64,000 nucleotides of DNA, taken from positions 124,001 through 188,000 of the forward strand of contig CAVXOW010000004.1 of NCBI GenBank assembly GCA_963763485.1, in the 5' to 3' direction. Source of the stretch: CAWCKS01 sp963763485. Its GTDB lineage: Bacteria > Pseudomonadota > Alphaproteobacteria > Rhizobiales > Xanthobacteraceae. This document shows, in pieces, positions 38,787 through 47,399 of this stretch. The translations under genes and the position numbers were made by a program. The first letter of the stretch is position 1, and each line of letters begins with the position of its first letter. The notes under the pieces are model-generated. The model saw nothing but the letters and a program-made list of their open reading frames with translations, had not been told where the DNA came from and made no database searches.

Positions 38787-39086
38787 ACGCGCTTGCCCGA
38801 TGATGTGCTTCACCACCGCCGCAGCCACGCCCCTGCCTCGCTCGCTCGCCTTCGTATGCATCGACTTGATTTCGCCGTGGCCCTGATCGAGCTCCTTCAA
38901 CGCGCCGCATCCGAGAATGCTCTGGCCGTCCCAAATCGACCAGAACGTCACATTCCGTGCTCGCAATCCGTCAAGGTCCAGGGCGTGGACACTCTCGGGC
39001 GGCGATGAGGCCCTGCAATAGTCTAGGTGAGCCTCCAGCAATCCAATGACCTCGGTCCCCGTCAAGTCGTCAGTTCTGATCTGCAT
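38619..39086 (-). CDS. GNAT family N-acetyltransferase
   Basis: 155 residues. The acetyl-CoA-binding motif A is IKSMHTKASERGRGVAAAVV (with RGRGVA as the pyrophosphate loop), and motif B is AFAPARALYASFGFVLTEPF. WSIWDGQSILGCGALKELDQ gives the central strands. Substrate unknown; the family is large. Start at ATG 39086 is chosen since the upstream 13 codons lack features; the ribosome site is weak. Its 3' end is overlapped for 168 bases by the opposite-strand GGDEF frame. Confidence 0.82.
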   Translation of the reverse strand: MQIRTDDLTGTEVIGLLEAHLDYCRASSPPESVHALDLDGLRARNVTFWSIWDGQSILGCGALKELDQGHGEIKSMHTKASERGRGVAAAVVKHIIGQARSRGYRRISLETGSNAAFAPARALYASFGFVLTEPFADYRPDPYSVFMTLDLTTTT

Positions 39087-39109
39087 CGACTGCCCACGTG
39101 AAATCGGTT

Positions 39110-40693
39110 CTAACCTTCGAGCCAAACGTCATCGTATTTCGGCTTGCCGAGCAAATTCGTTCTGTAACCCTGGACCCGTTTGTTCATTGCAACGAGTTCA
39201 TATTGAAAGGCCAGCGGAATGACGAGGGCGTTGTCCATGACCAGCCGCTGTACCTTGCTGAAGGCTTTGCGTCTGACGTCAAGGTCCTCACTGGCGCGGG
39301 ACTCCTTGATCGCGGTCTCGAGCTCCGCGGGAACAGGCGTGCGACCCGCGTTGAAATAAGCATCCTTGGTGAACATCAATGAGTAGGTCTGGCTGGGGTC
39401 AGGGCGGCCTGTCCAGGCCGCCAGCAAGCCGACCCCTCGCTTCTCGGTGCCAAAGAAGGCGGCAGATGCCTCGGCCACCGGAGCATTGATAAACTTGATG
39501 CCCACGCCAACCTGGCGGAATTGCTCGGTGAGCACCTCTTGCCGCTGCACCGAGTCCTGGTCAGGATAACCGCCAAGCTCAAGCACCGTGCCTGGCTTGA
39601 AGCCGGCGCCGGCGAGTAGCTGTCGCGCCTTTGCGGGATCGTACGGATAGAGCTCAGCAACCGATTTGTCGTAGGCCCAATGAGATTTCGGCAAGTTCAT
39701 CGTGGCCGGCTCTGCCAGTCCCGCCAACGAAGCCTTGACAAAAGCTTCGCGATCAAGCGCGAAATTGAGCGCCTGGCGTACCCGCACGTCATCGACCGGC
39801 GGCTTTCCCCAATTCAAGAAGATCTGAAACACATAGAGCGTCGGCCCGGTCACGACTTTCAGGTTCGGCGCACGTTCGACCACCACCTTCTGGCGCGGCG
39901 GCAATTGGTAGATCAAGTCGTTTTGGTTCGCGACGACCGAGCGGGCGCCGGTGGTCAGTTCAGGGATGATCGCGAACTCGATGCCATCCATATAGGGACG
40001 GTTGGGCTTCCAGTATTTCTCGTTACGCTTGGCCACGATGCGCTCGCCGTCTGCCCAGCTGACGAAGGCATAAGCCCCGGTGCCGACCGGTGTCCGCTTG
40101 AGATCGCCGGACGCAGCAGCTTTCAGCGCCGTCGGCGACACCATCATGCCGGCGCGGTCGGAAAGGATCGCCGGCAGCGCCGTGTCCGGAGTGCTCAGTT
40201 TCAAGGTAATCTGCATTGGTCCCGTAACCGCCACTGAGGAGACAGTTGCAAGATCGGCCTTGATGTTGGACTTGGGATCGGTCTTACCCCGATCGAGATT
40301 GAATTGAACAGCCTCGGCGTCGAGCACGGTGCCATCGTGGAAAGTCACGCCACTCCTGACATTGATCACCAGCGTCGTCGGGTCAGTAAAGCTCCAGCTC
40401 TCAGCAAGACCAGGCTTCGGTTTCAGCGTGTCGTACTCCCACTCAGTGAGGGTATCGTACATGGTGAAAAGGAACGTATGGTCGGAGCCGGCGCCTCCGG
40501 TCGCGGGATCAAGGCTTGACGGGTTGGTAAATGCCGAAACCCGGAGCGTTCCACCCTTCTTCGGTGTCTCCCCGGCCATCACGAAACCAGGGGCTGCTGC
40601 GGAGCCTGCCGCTCCAGCGATCAATCCCAGTGCGGTCCGCCGACTGACGGCGACCCAATTCAGGCGATTGATCGTCTCGTTTGTGATGGCCAT
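39110..40693 (-). CDS. ABC transporter solute-binding protein, family 5, Tat-exported
   Basis: 527 residues with a probable Tat signal: VSRRTALGLIAGAAGSAAAP, then mature protein from about residue 40. Family 5 landmarks are GGTLRVSAFTNPSSLDPATG, VRSGVTFHDGTVLDAEAVQF, PVGTGAYAFVSW and LNFALDREAFVKASLAG. GGGGAGG lies 7 nt before the ATG. No permease or ATPase genes adjoin it, so it is an orphan binding protein that must use a channel encoded elsewhere. It lies 23 nt upstream of nothing on its strand but the GNAT gene follows directly. Confidence 0.9.
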   Translation of the reverse strand: MAITNETINRLNWVAVSRRTALGLIAGAAGSAAAPGFVMAGETPKKGGTLRVSAFTNPSSLDPATGGAGSDHTFLFTMYDTLTEWEYDTLKPKPGLAESWSFTDPTTLVINVRSGVTFHDGTVLDAEAVQFNLDRGKTDPKSNIKADLATVSSVAVTGPMQITLKLSTPDTALPAILSDRAGMMVSPTALKAAASGDLKRTPVGTGAYAFVSWADGERIVAKRNEKYWKPNRPYMDGIEFAIIPELTTGARSVVANQNDLIYQLPPRQKVVVERAPNLKVVTGPTLYVFQIFLNWGKPPVDDVRVRQALNFALDREAFVKASLAGLAEPATMNLPKSHWAYDKSVAELYPYDPAKARQLLAGAGFKPGTVLELGGYPDQDSVQRQEVLTEQFRQVGVGIKFINAPVAEASAAFFGTEKRGVGLLAAWTGRPDPSQTYSLMFTKDAYFNAGRTPVPAELETAIKESRASEDLDVRRKAFSKVQRLVMDNALVIPLAFQYELVAMNKRVQGYRTNLLGKPKYDDVWLEG

Positions 40694-40767
40694 GGTGGCA
40701 CCTCCCCGTGCTCGGATTTCTTGATTGGTATGATATTCGATAACGTGCGGCGCCGGAGGTCAATGAG

Positions 40768-41997
40768 ATGAGCATCAGCACCGACCGGTCGGCTGAAGGA
40801 GGTGCCGTGCCGACCGGCTCGGCCGTTGAGGTTCTGCGCGCGTTCACCAAGCTTGGGTTCACCTGCTTCGGCGGGCCGATCGCTCACATTGGCTATTTTC
40901 GCGATGAATTTGTGGTTCGGCGGCGCTGGCTTAGCGAGACCAGCTACGCTGACCTGGTTGCGCTGTGCCAGTTTCTTCCCGGACCTGCGAGCAGCCAGGT
41001 CGGTTTCTCGATAGGCCTGATGCGCGCCGGTTACCTCGGAGGGCTCGCGGCCTGGGCAGGCTTCACATTGCCGTCTGCGACACTGCTCGTTCTGTTTGCC
41101 TACGGCGCGGGGGCACTTGGCGGCGTCGTTGGCGGCGGTCTGCTGCACGGCCTGAAACTTGTCGCAGTCGCGATTGTGGCACAGGCGGTATTCGGAATGG
41201 CGCGAACGTTGTGTCCTGATCGCCAGCGCGCTTCGATTGCCGCCGTCGCAGCATTGATCGTCTTGCTTGCCTCAACCTCGATTGCCCAGATTGCAGCGAT
41301 TGCGTCCGGCGCAGGTGCCGGATTGATCCTTTGCCGCGGCTCGATAGCACCAGACGCAGGTCATCTCCAGATCCGGGTCTCTCGGCATGCTGGTCTCGCT
41401 GCATTGTCCGCCTTCTTCGCATTGCTCGTTGGGCTGCCGTTGATCGGCAACATCGTCCAGGTATCGTCGCTTGATCTGTTTGATGCATTTTATCGCTCTG
41501 GCGCGCTGGTGTTCGGCGGGGGCCATGTCGTGTTGCCATTGCTGCGCGAGGCCTTTGTCGCGCCTGGATGGGTAAGCGACGAGGCGTTCCTCGCTGGTTA
41601 CGGCGCAGCACAGGCGGTCCCCGGGCCACTCTTTACCTTCGCCGCCTACCTCGGTGCGGTCGCTGAACCGGCGCAGCGTCCGGCGGGTGCGGCGCTGGGG
41701 CTCATCGGCATTTTTCTGCCGGGCATTCTGGTGCTGCTCGGAACACTGCCCTGGTGGAGCGAATTGCGGCAGCGCGCTGGAGCCCAAGCCGCGATGCGTG
41801 GAGTCAACGCCGCCGTCGTCGGACTGCTGGGCGCCGCTCTCTACAATCCGGTGTGGGTCACATCGGTCAAGGCTCCGGCGGATTTCGCTATCGCCCTAAT
41901 CGGCTTCGTTCTCCTCCAAGTCTGGCGCGCGCCCCCGCTCGTTGTCGTCATTTTGAGCGCATGCGGCGGAATTGCGTTGTCGCTCACATCGCAATAG
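40768..41997 (+). CDS. chrA: chromate transporter ChrA family, two-domain type
   Basis: 409 residues with about ten to twelve membrane spans in two homologous CHR halves. The first half has FTKLGFTCFGGPIAHIGYFR and LCQFLPGPASSQVGFSIGL; the second has YRSGALVFGGGHVVLPLLRE and YGAAQAVPGPLFTFAAYLGA. These GGPxxHI and FGGGxVVLP motifs define the CHR superfamily, which exports chromate driven by the membrane potential. GGAGG precedes the ATG at 8 nt. Some two-domain members may carry other anions. A strong hairpin follows, shared with the convergent dioxygenase gene. Confidence 0.93.
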   Translation: MSISTDRSAEGGAVPTGSAVEVLRAFTKLGFTCFGGPIAHIGYFRDEFVVRRRWLSETSYADLVALCQFLPGPASSQVGFSIGLMRAGYLGGLAAWAGFTLPSATLLVLFAYGAGALGGVVGGGLLHGLKLVAVAIVAQAVFGMARTLCPDRQRASIAAVAALIVLLASTSIAQIAAIASGAGAGLILCRGSIAPDAGHLQIRVSRHAGLAALSAFFALLVGLPLIGNIVQVSSLDLFDAFYRSGALVFGGGHVVLPLLREAFVAPGWVSDEAFLAGYGAAQAVPGPLFTFAAYLGAVAEPAQRPAGAALGLIGIFLPGILVLLGTLPWWSELRQRAGAQAAMRGVNAAVVGLLGAALYNPVWVTSVKAPADFAIALIGFVLLQVWRAPPLVVVILSACGGIALSLTSQ

Positions 41998-42016
41998 GGT
42001 GCCTAAAACGCAAAAA

Positions 42017-42042
42017 AGCGGCGCTGCTGAAGCAGCGCCGCT
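42017..42042 (-). terminator. rho-independent terminator
   Basis: AGCGGCGCTGC-TGAA-GCAGCGCCGCT is an 11-bp perfect stem with a 4-base loop. On the complement it is followed by TTTTTT (42012-42017), so it suits the minus-strand dioxygenase gene; on the plus strand it lies just after chrA. Confidence 0.75.
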
Positions 42043-42075
42043 ATCACGAACTCAAAGCTGTAGATCAAATAGTCG

Positions 42076-43080
42076 CTACGATGGCGTCGTGCCCTTTACA
42101 GCTTCCCACCACGCGCAGCCGGAGACGCCGGTATGGTAGTTGCCTTCGGCGACTTGCACTGCTTGACGCAAACCATCGCGCGCAGCTTGCGCACGAATGG
42201 CACGGGCTTCGACAAGCTGGTCAGCCGGCAACCAGCTCCGATCGTGGCCCCATAGGCTCGGCCCGTAACGCACCTCGTTCGGCTGCCATGTTTCGGGATC
42301 GATCACCCGACCGCCCCATCCATATTCAATGAAGAAATCGGATGGCGTCGTCGCATAGAACGACATCATGAAGTCGTTGGTGTGGCGACCCAGCGTGGTG
42401 GCAATGCGGCCAGGCTCCGCCAACGCCAGGTCGTATCCTTGCCCCACATCGTCGATGTTGTTTAGCTCCATCATGATGTGGTGAATCTTCCGCTTGCCGC
42501 CCTCGATCAAAGCCAGGCTGTGATGCCGTCCATTGAGATGAAAGAAATAGGCGCGGAATGGATGATTGATGAAATCGGACACGCGGAATCCGAGCACGTC
42601 CATGTAGAACCACTGGACATCGTCAACGCTGTGAACATGCAGCACGGCATGTCCCATGCCAAGCGGGCCGGTCCTGAAGCCCGAGATCGGCCGCGCGGGC
42701 CGCATCGGCGTCGACGCGATCTCCGGCCCGCAGAACACCTCAAGGCGATTGCCTGCAGGATCATTGAAACGGATCGCGGACGTAACCGCCCGAAAACCGG
42801 CGTCAGCCGTGGAAATCCGGCTGACCGGTATCTTGGCGGCCTCTACTCGCGCCGCAATGGCGTCGAGTTCGCCGGATGAACCGACTTCCCAGCCGAAAGT
42901 GTCGAGAATTTCCGGATCGGACGAGACCATGATCCGCTGTTTGCGGTCGTCCATCCGGAATTTCAGGGTGGTCGAGGTCTTGTCGACAAGCTCGAGGCCA
43001 AGCAGGTTCTGTCCGTAATTCTCCCAATCTGACAGCTTGTCGGAGTGAACACCGAAGTAACCGAACGAGGCGAGTGCCAT
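42076..43080 (-). CDS. extradiol ring-cleavage dioxygenase, two-domain VOC type
   Basis: 334 residues in the type I extradiol layout: an N-terminal VOC module (MALASFGYFGVHSDKLSDWE) and a C-terminal catalytic module. The iron ligands fit GMGHAVLHV (His), RHHSLALIEGG (His) and DFFIEYGWGGR (Glu). HTNDFMMSFYATTPSDFFIE is the usual neighbourhood of the third ligand. Likely cleaves a catechol or biphenyl-diol-type ring. GGAG precedes the ATG at 43080 by 7 nt. No other aromatic-degradation genes lie next to it, so the substrate is open. Confidence 0.87.
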   Translation of the reverse strand: MALASFGYFGVHSDKLSDWENYGQNLLGLELVDKTSTTLKFRMDDRKQRIMVSSDPEILDTFGWEVGSSGELDAIAARVEAAKIPVSRISTADAGFRAVTSAIRFNDPAGNRLEVFCGPEIASTPMRPARPISGFRTGPLGMGHAVLHVHSVDDVQWFYMDVLGFRVSDFINHPFRAYFFHLNGRHHSLALIEGGKRKIHHIMMELNNIDDVGQGYDLALAEPGRIATTLGRHTNDFMMSFYATTPSDFFIEYGWGGRVIDPETWQPNEVRYGPSLWGHDRSWLPADQLVEARAIRAQAARDGLRQAVQVAEGNYHTGVSGCAWWEAVKGTTPS

Positions 43081-43230
43081 GGCAATGCTCCATCGAAGCA
43101 ATTGCCATTCTAGCGCCAAAGGCCGGGTAAAAACCAGCTCGTGCAAACGTGTTAGCCTGTCTCGGCCGGGCGACTTGCGCGGCTGTGCCGAGCCAACTAA
43201 ACCTATGGTCGCGGGGAAGGAGCAGGTGGA

Positions 43231-43686
43231 ATGCGTCGGCTACTGGGTATTGGTCTCGCCATCATTTCGATGCTTGCCGCGCTCGCACAGCTACCGGCAC
43301 TTGCGGCCAACGTGATCCTCATCACGCCGGATGAAGCCAAGCTTCCTCCTCCAAAGATTGCTATCGCGATGGCGGCCCGTGGCGTCACCCGGGGACCGCA
43401 AATCGAAGTGGTTCAGGACACCGACCCGACCAAATCGCCCACGCACTTCCAACTGAAGTTCGTTGCCCACGGCGGCGCCAAGATAGATCCGGCGACCGTG
43501 CAGATGACCTACCTGAGGACTCCTGACGTCGATCTCACGCCAAGGATCAAGCCTTTCGTCACAGACAGCGGAATCGATATTCCGAACGCCATCGTGCCGG
43601 CCGGTGCACATATACTGCGGGTCGATTTGAAGGATTCCGACGGTCGTGCGGGCACCCTGAACTTCACCTTGAACGTCGCACAGTGA
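43231..43686 (+). CDS. secreted hypothetical protein
   Basis: 151 residues. A signal peptide (MRRLLGIGLAIISMLAALAQ, cleavage probably after LALA or PALAAN) leads to a mature part with immunoglobulin-like strand spacing: PTHFQLKFVAHGGAKIDPAT, VQMTYLRTPDVDLTPRIK and the closing HILRVDLKDSDGRAGTLNF. It looks like a small periplasmic beta-sandwich. GGAAGGAG lies about 9 nt before the ATG. No catalytic motif. Similar short proteins are annotated only as hypothetical in Bradyrhizobium-type genomes. Confidence 0.7.
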   Translation: MRRLLGIGLAIISMLAALAQLPALAANVILITPDEAKLPPPKIAIAMAARGVTRGPQIEVVQDTDPTKSPTHFQLKFVAHGGAKIDPATVQMTYLRTPDVDLTPRIKPFVTDSGIDIPNAIVPAGAHILRVDLKDSDGRAGTLNFTLNVAQ

Positions 43687-43714
43687 TTTTCAGCCGCAAA
43701 ACCGGCGACCTCAT

Positions 43715-43948
43715 CTAGTCCTCCTTCGTAAACGCAAAGTAGCGTCGCGCACCATTTGTGGCGCGGGCGTCGCGGAACGCCTGAACTTCAAGACGTCCCT
43801 TCGTGTTGATCCGGAAATTCAGGCGATGGATCAACCCGCAATCGCAGCACTGGTCCATGTGGTTGCGCATCGGGATCTCGATCCATTCACCATCGGTCAC
43901 GTGATAATATTCCGACTTGCCGGCCTGTGGTGCTGGCTTGCGCGTCAC
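43715..43948 (-). CDS. small hypothetical protein with CxxC
   Basis: 77 residues from a GTG start (TRKPAPQAGKSEYYHVTDGE) with GGAGG 9 nt upstream. The middle has NHMDQCCDCGLIHRLNFRIN, a CCxC-H cluster that could hold a metal, and the end is RRYFAFTKED. The pattern resembles small zinc-ribbon-like proteins seen in rhizobial phages and genomes. Function unknown. Confidence 0.6.
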   Translation of the reverse strand: MTRKPAPQAGKSEYYHVTDGEWIEIPMRNHMDQCCDCGLIHRLNFRINTKGRLEVQAFRDARATNGARRYFAFTKED

Positions 43949-44139
43949 TGTAAGTGCCTCCCCAGTGATATGACAGTACGCTGTCCTATCATCAAATCAA
44001 AACGAACCGACCTCATAACGTAGGCCCTGACGACCGCCAGGCAATCCAAAGGAGCTCTTGCCGCAAAGCGAAAGGGCAAAAATCGACCCTTTGCGAACTG
44101 TGGTTAAGCTCTGGAAAGGCTTTTGCGCGAGCGTAATCC

Positions 44140-44493
44140 ATGATCGCAACCGACGAGCACCGCATTTCGCAACGTCATCGTGTGCTGAAGGCCGGAACCA
44201 TCGAGTTTGGCGGCGGCGCGATCGACTGCACGGTCCGCAACCTCTCGGCGAACGGTGCCGCCCTTGAGGTTGCCAGTCCCGTCGGCATTCCCGATCAGTT
44301 CGATCTCGTCATTCTCGCCGAGCACCTTCACCGTCCCTGCCGCGTCATTTGGCGCAAGGAGAAGCGGATCGGCGTCACCTTCAGCATGAGTACGGCGGAG
44401 CCGGTCACTAGCTGGCGGGTATGTTGCACTTCATCGTGCAATAGATTCCAGTGGCTAAATACAATACCTCCGCTTCACCACCGAAGGGCCTGA
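44140..44493 (+). CDS. PilZ domain protein
   Basis: 117 residues. A PilZ fold is seen in residues about 8-85: RISQRHRVLKAGTIEFGG, CTVRNLSANGAALEV and DLVILAEHLHRPCRVIWRKE, ending KRIGVTF. The QRHR segment fits the RxxxR cyclic-di-GMP loop and (S)ANGA takes the place of D/NxSxxG, so binding is plausible but the motif is imperfect. The last 30 residues run antisense into the HWE kinase gene and look atypical; the true stop may be earlier. It could read the signal made by the two GGDEF proteins of this window. Confidence 0.7.
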   Translation: MIATDEHRISQRHRVLKAGTIEFGGGAIDCTVRNLSANGAALEVASPVGIPDQFDLVILAEHLHRPCRVIWRKEKRIGVTFSMSTAEPVTSWRVCCTSSCNRFQWLNTIPPLHHRRA

Positions 44494-45382
44494 GCGCCGA
44501 TGCAATCAACTTCGACCCAAAGCCGAGTTGCTTCGGCGGCTGCACAGCAGGTCCGCCGGTTTCGTCCCAGACAATGCTGAGCTTGCTGTCGGATACGGTC
44601 CACGATAACTGCAGGTAGCCTGTCGACGAGGAGAATGCGCCGTGCTTGGCCGCATTCGTCGCGAGCTCGTGCACAATCAACGCAAGACTTACCGCCAGCT
44701 TGCCTGGCAGATAGACCGGCTCCCCGTTGAGGATGAATCGCACGTGGCCGTAAGGTCCAAGTTCGGCGATCAGTAATTCCTTGAGATCGCATCCGCGCTC
44801 GTCGGTATGAGCAATCAAATCGTCGGTCGCACTCAGCGCGTTCAGGCAGCCATCAATCCGTTCAAAGACGTCCGGCTGCTGATGCAGCAGCTGTCTGAGC
44901 ACCGCGTGCACGGTGGTCACTTTATTCTTGAGTCGGTGTTGCAGCTCATTGACGACGAGCTTGCGGTATTGCTCCTCTTCCATCAGCCGGCTTGATATTT
45001 GGCGCTGATGGGCAATCAACGAACGATAGTGCTGGATGCCCCAGATAATCAGGCCCGAAATCGTCAGATAGATCAGAAACAATACGAGCAAGGACGCAAC
45101 AGGCGGCTCGTTGAGGAAGGCGACCGCGAAGCCGAGGATGCCGCCGCCGATCGTGGCTGCGATACCTCCGCGCAGGCCACCGAACGCTGTCGCAAACAAG
45201 ACCGCTGGAAAATAGATACTGAACGGCGTGTCCGGCCGGATCAGCGTGATGAACCAGCGAAACAGAGTACAAGCTCCGAGGCAGAAGATAACGAAGGCGA
45301 TGTTGAGCGGCAGCGATGGCTCAGAGGTATTGAGCCACGCACGGCGAAATTCGTCGGTCCATTTTGAAATCAGGTGTTGCAC
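44408..45382 (-). CDS. HWE/HisKA_2-type sensor histidine kinase with MASE-like membrane part
   Basis: About 324 residues when started at the GTG at 45382. Four membrane spans (LNIAFVIFCLGACTLFRWF, FSIYFPAVLFATAFGGLRGG, GGGILGFAVAF, SLLVLFLIYLTISGLIIW) resemble the DUF4118 region. The kinase core has the phospho-acceptor helix VVNELQHRLKNKVTTVHAVL and the ATP-binding part ELATNAAKHGAFS, with GFGSKLIASAL. These belong to the HisKA_2/HWE group common in alphaproteobacteria. No response regulator is next to it. The upstream frame continues into a decayed SDR gene, so the exact start is unsure. Confidence 0.8.
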   Translation of the reverse strand: MQHLISKWTDEFRRAWLNTSEPSLPLNIAFVIFCLGACTLFRWFITLIRPDTPFSIYFPAVLFATAFGGLRGGIAATIGGGILGFAVAFLNEPPVASLLVLFLIYLTISGLIIWGIQHYRSLIAHQRQISSRLMEEEQYRKLVVNELQHRLKNKVTTVHAVLRQLLHQQPDVFERIDGCLNALSATDDLIAHTDERGCDLKELLIAELGPYGHVRFILNGEPVYLPGKLAVSLALIVHELATNAAKHGAFSSSTGYLQLSWTVSDSKLSIVWDETGGPAVQPPKQLGFGSKLIASALRPFGGEAEVLYLATGIYCTMKCNIPAS

Positions 45383-45475
45383 ATTGCAAAGCTGGCAAAC
45401 ACAGCTGCCGCTGACAAGGCGAAATTTGGGTTCCTGCGTACTGCCCCGATTTTCCTCCCAGGCCTGCCGATGCAC

Positions 45476-46006
45476 TCGCCAGATTTCCTTCGACGTGCGC
45501 CGACCTCGAACGGCCCAGGCGGTACGCGGCTGCTTTTGGAGGAACACAAGGGAATCAACGATCCCTTCGATGCTAACCAGGTCATCTTCCGCCAATGCGA
45601 TTGACCAGATCCGGGTCGCGCGCACAAATCTTTTCACCCCAATCGCACCGTCGACAACACCATGACCGACGTGGATGCGTGGGGCGTATTCCTTCGCCAT
45701 GGCATGAGCGAGTGTGCGCAGTCCGGCCCGAACTAGAAGCACCAAATCCAGGGTGACCGCACGGCCAAGCGCTCGCGCCGGTGAAGTGATTGGAAATCGT
45801 CCGATGTCATATCGATGATGCGGCGGGCGTATCGTTGTCGGCATTGTAGAGTACGAGTTCGACATCGCCGCCGGCGGCATCGAACGGCGCAACGACGTCC
45901 GCTTCCGTGGTCACGTCGGCTGCCACCCGCGATCGCCTGCCCCCCATACTTTGATGCCTTGTACGACAGCATCCAGTGGACGCTATCTGGCGATGCCGAA
46001 GGTCAT
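45476..46006 (-). pseudogene. SDR-family oxidoreductase remnant
   Basis: Pieces of a short-chain dehydrogenase of the RAGLRTLAHAMAKEYAP type are spread over several frames: VAADVTTEADVVAPFDAAGG, DVELVLYNADNDTP, MTSDDFQSL, then RAGLRTLAHAMAKEYAPRIH, VGHGVVDGAI and LVFLQKQPRTAWA. The Rossmann glycine motif at the start and the central YxxxK region are missing, and the frame changes at least twice, so it cannot make an active enzyme. It abuts the HWE kinase gene. It is real decay with internal deletion, not just an indel. Confidence 0.6.
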
Positions 46007-46350
46007 TGCAAGTTGTCCATCATATGAGGGGAAGGAATGCACCATCGCTTTGAAAGGGAAACAAAACGCATTCCAAGCCGTTGATGCGAGCACGCCGGGT
46101 GACAACCGGCCGCAACGGAGATGGCGGACGCAGTTGATTTTGCCGGTTTCTGACTGCGACACCAACGCATCGGTACGCGCTGACGCCTAACCCGTTCCCG
46201 GTGTGCACCTCTAATCTCGTGGCTCGGCCTGCATGATCCGTCCACAAGTAGACAGCTCAAAAAGAGCCTCCACGCCGCGCGGAACCGCCGTCCCCAATTC
46301 CAGTTGAACCACTATCGACAAACATTCCGTGAAAACGGGGAGCATGACCG
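46007..46350. other. intergenic region without recognisable gene
   Basis: About 340 bases between the SDR remnant and the next small gene. Short frames on both strands have no ribosome sites and look random. A possible decayed continuation of the SDR 5' end is not recognisable. I see no repeat or hairpin of note. Confidence 0.5.
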
Positions 46351-46560
46351 ATGGGCAAGGCATTTAATCCGGCGCCGCACGACAAGCATGCCGTCGACCC
46401 GCAAGAGGCCGCGCGTCTCGACAGCGAGACTTCGCACGATCTCAACTCCGGTCTGATTGGTACCTTTCCGGCATCTGATCCTGCGAGCGCGACAATTCCA
46501 GCGCCCAGCAAGGAGCCACGAGCGGGGCTGTTCGACTGGATACGTTCGTGGTTCACCTAG
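46351..46560 (+). CDS. small conserved hypothetical protein
   Basis: 69 residues, MGKAFNPAPHDKHAVDPQEA, with LIGTFPASDPASATIPAPSK in the second half. FPASDPxSxTxPxPS is a recurrent signature of small rhizobial and other alphaproteobacterial proteins of unknown role. The C-terminus ends with an amphipathic GLFDWIRSWF. GGGGAG precedes the ATG at about 9 nt. Intact. Confidence 0.75.
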   Translation: MGKAFNPAPHDKHAVDPQEAARLDSETSHDLNSGLIGTFPASDPASATIPAPSKEPRAGLFDWIRSWFT

Positions 46561-46822
46561 CCCCCCGGTATGCCCCGTCCGTTGGCAGTACCGACCATGA
46601 GAGAGCAATCCCTCACCCAGATCGTCGTTGATCCCACAAATGAGGATGAGTTGCGCCGCCTGGCCTCGGGTTTGGCGTGACGACAGCTATGCTTCGGACG
46701 CCAATATTCGACGTCGGTCCGCGTGTCGTGGACCTGCGAACCTATTTCAACATATCCGACATTGTTTCAATTTCCGGCGCCCGATAGCCGCATTCAAAGC
46801 AACAACGCTTGAATCGCAAACG

Positions 46823-47020
46823 CTATCGGCTGATCGAACGCGCCAATTCATGCGGGCCAGCGGACCTTCGCTGTGACCGCTCGATCACCTCACGATCTCG
46901 CGCGAGCGATCGGAATGTTGCAGCGACAACATTCTGCTTCTCGCGGGCAGGGCCGGAGAGGTGCTGCGCCTTGCGCTCTGCGGCTTCGGCATGCCGAACA
47001 AAATAGTCGGTCCACGTCAT
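46823..47020 (-). CDS. possible small hypothetical protein
   Basis: 65 residues, MTWTDYFVRHAEAAERKAQH, mostly one charged helix. The ribosome site is weak (GGAA at 8 nt). It sits just before the small membrane genes next to the prophage and looks like a coding helix by composition, but evidence is thin. Confidence 0.35.
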   Translation of the reverse strand: MTWTDYFVRHAEAAERKAQHLSGPAREKQNVVAATFRSLARDREVIERSQRRSAGPHELARSISR

Positions 47021-47084
47021 GCGCTTATTTCCGCGGCCGCGTCGATCATCGAGATGACGTCGACGCGGGCCGCGGAATTCCTTG

Positions 47085-47168
47085 TCAATGCCAGAACAGC
47101 GCCAGCAGGATGATGATCGGCAAGGGAATGCCGATCAGCCACAGCAGCGCACCTCTTCCAAAAGTCAT
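47085..47168 (-). CDS. 27-residue membrane protein
   Basis: A very short gene, MTFGRGALLWLIGIPLPIII followed by LLALFWH, a single hydrophobic span. It has an excellent ribosome site, GAGGAGG 5 nt before the ATG. Tiny membrane proteins of the form LLWLxGIPxPIIIL are widespread in Rhizobiales (inferred from memory of such sequences, not searched). Role unknown. Confidence 0.6.
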   Translation of the reverse strand: MTFGRGALLWLIGIPLPIIILLALFWH

Positions 47169-47309
47169 GTCAACCTCCTCGATTGTGTGAGGGATTGACC
47201 AATCAACGGCAAAAAAGTTCCCCTGGCTTTAAGGACATTGCCGATCCCGCTGGCGGGAACAAATCCGCGAAACAGCGCAGATCATCCATCGCCTACGGCG
47301 TGAGCGAGG

Positions 47310-47399
47310 TCAATTGCGGTGCTCGATGCTGCCGTCAATCACAATGATCATGAACACCAGAACGGCGGCGATGAGGATGCAGCTTTGGGGGAAAGTCAT
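47310..47399 (-). CDS. 29-residue membrane protein, end of the prophage lysis block
   Basis: MTFPQSCILIAAVLVFMIIV plus IDGSIEHRN: one hydrophobic span with a short polar tail. The ATG overlaps the stop of the preceding gene (ATGA at 47396-47399), a classic coupled arrangement. Its place after the phage membrane genes suggests a holin or lysis helper, but nothing in the sequence proves this. Confidence 0.5.
   Translation of the reverse strand: MTFPQSCILIAAVLVFMIIVIDGSIEHRN

Noticed and set aside
40768..43080. Aromatic-degradation cluster around the extradiol dioxygenase
   Set aside because: Neighbours are a chromate transporter and unrelated small genes; no ring-hydroxylase, hydrolase or regulator of a meta-cleavage pathway is near.
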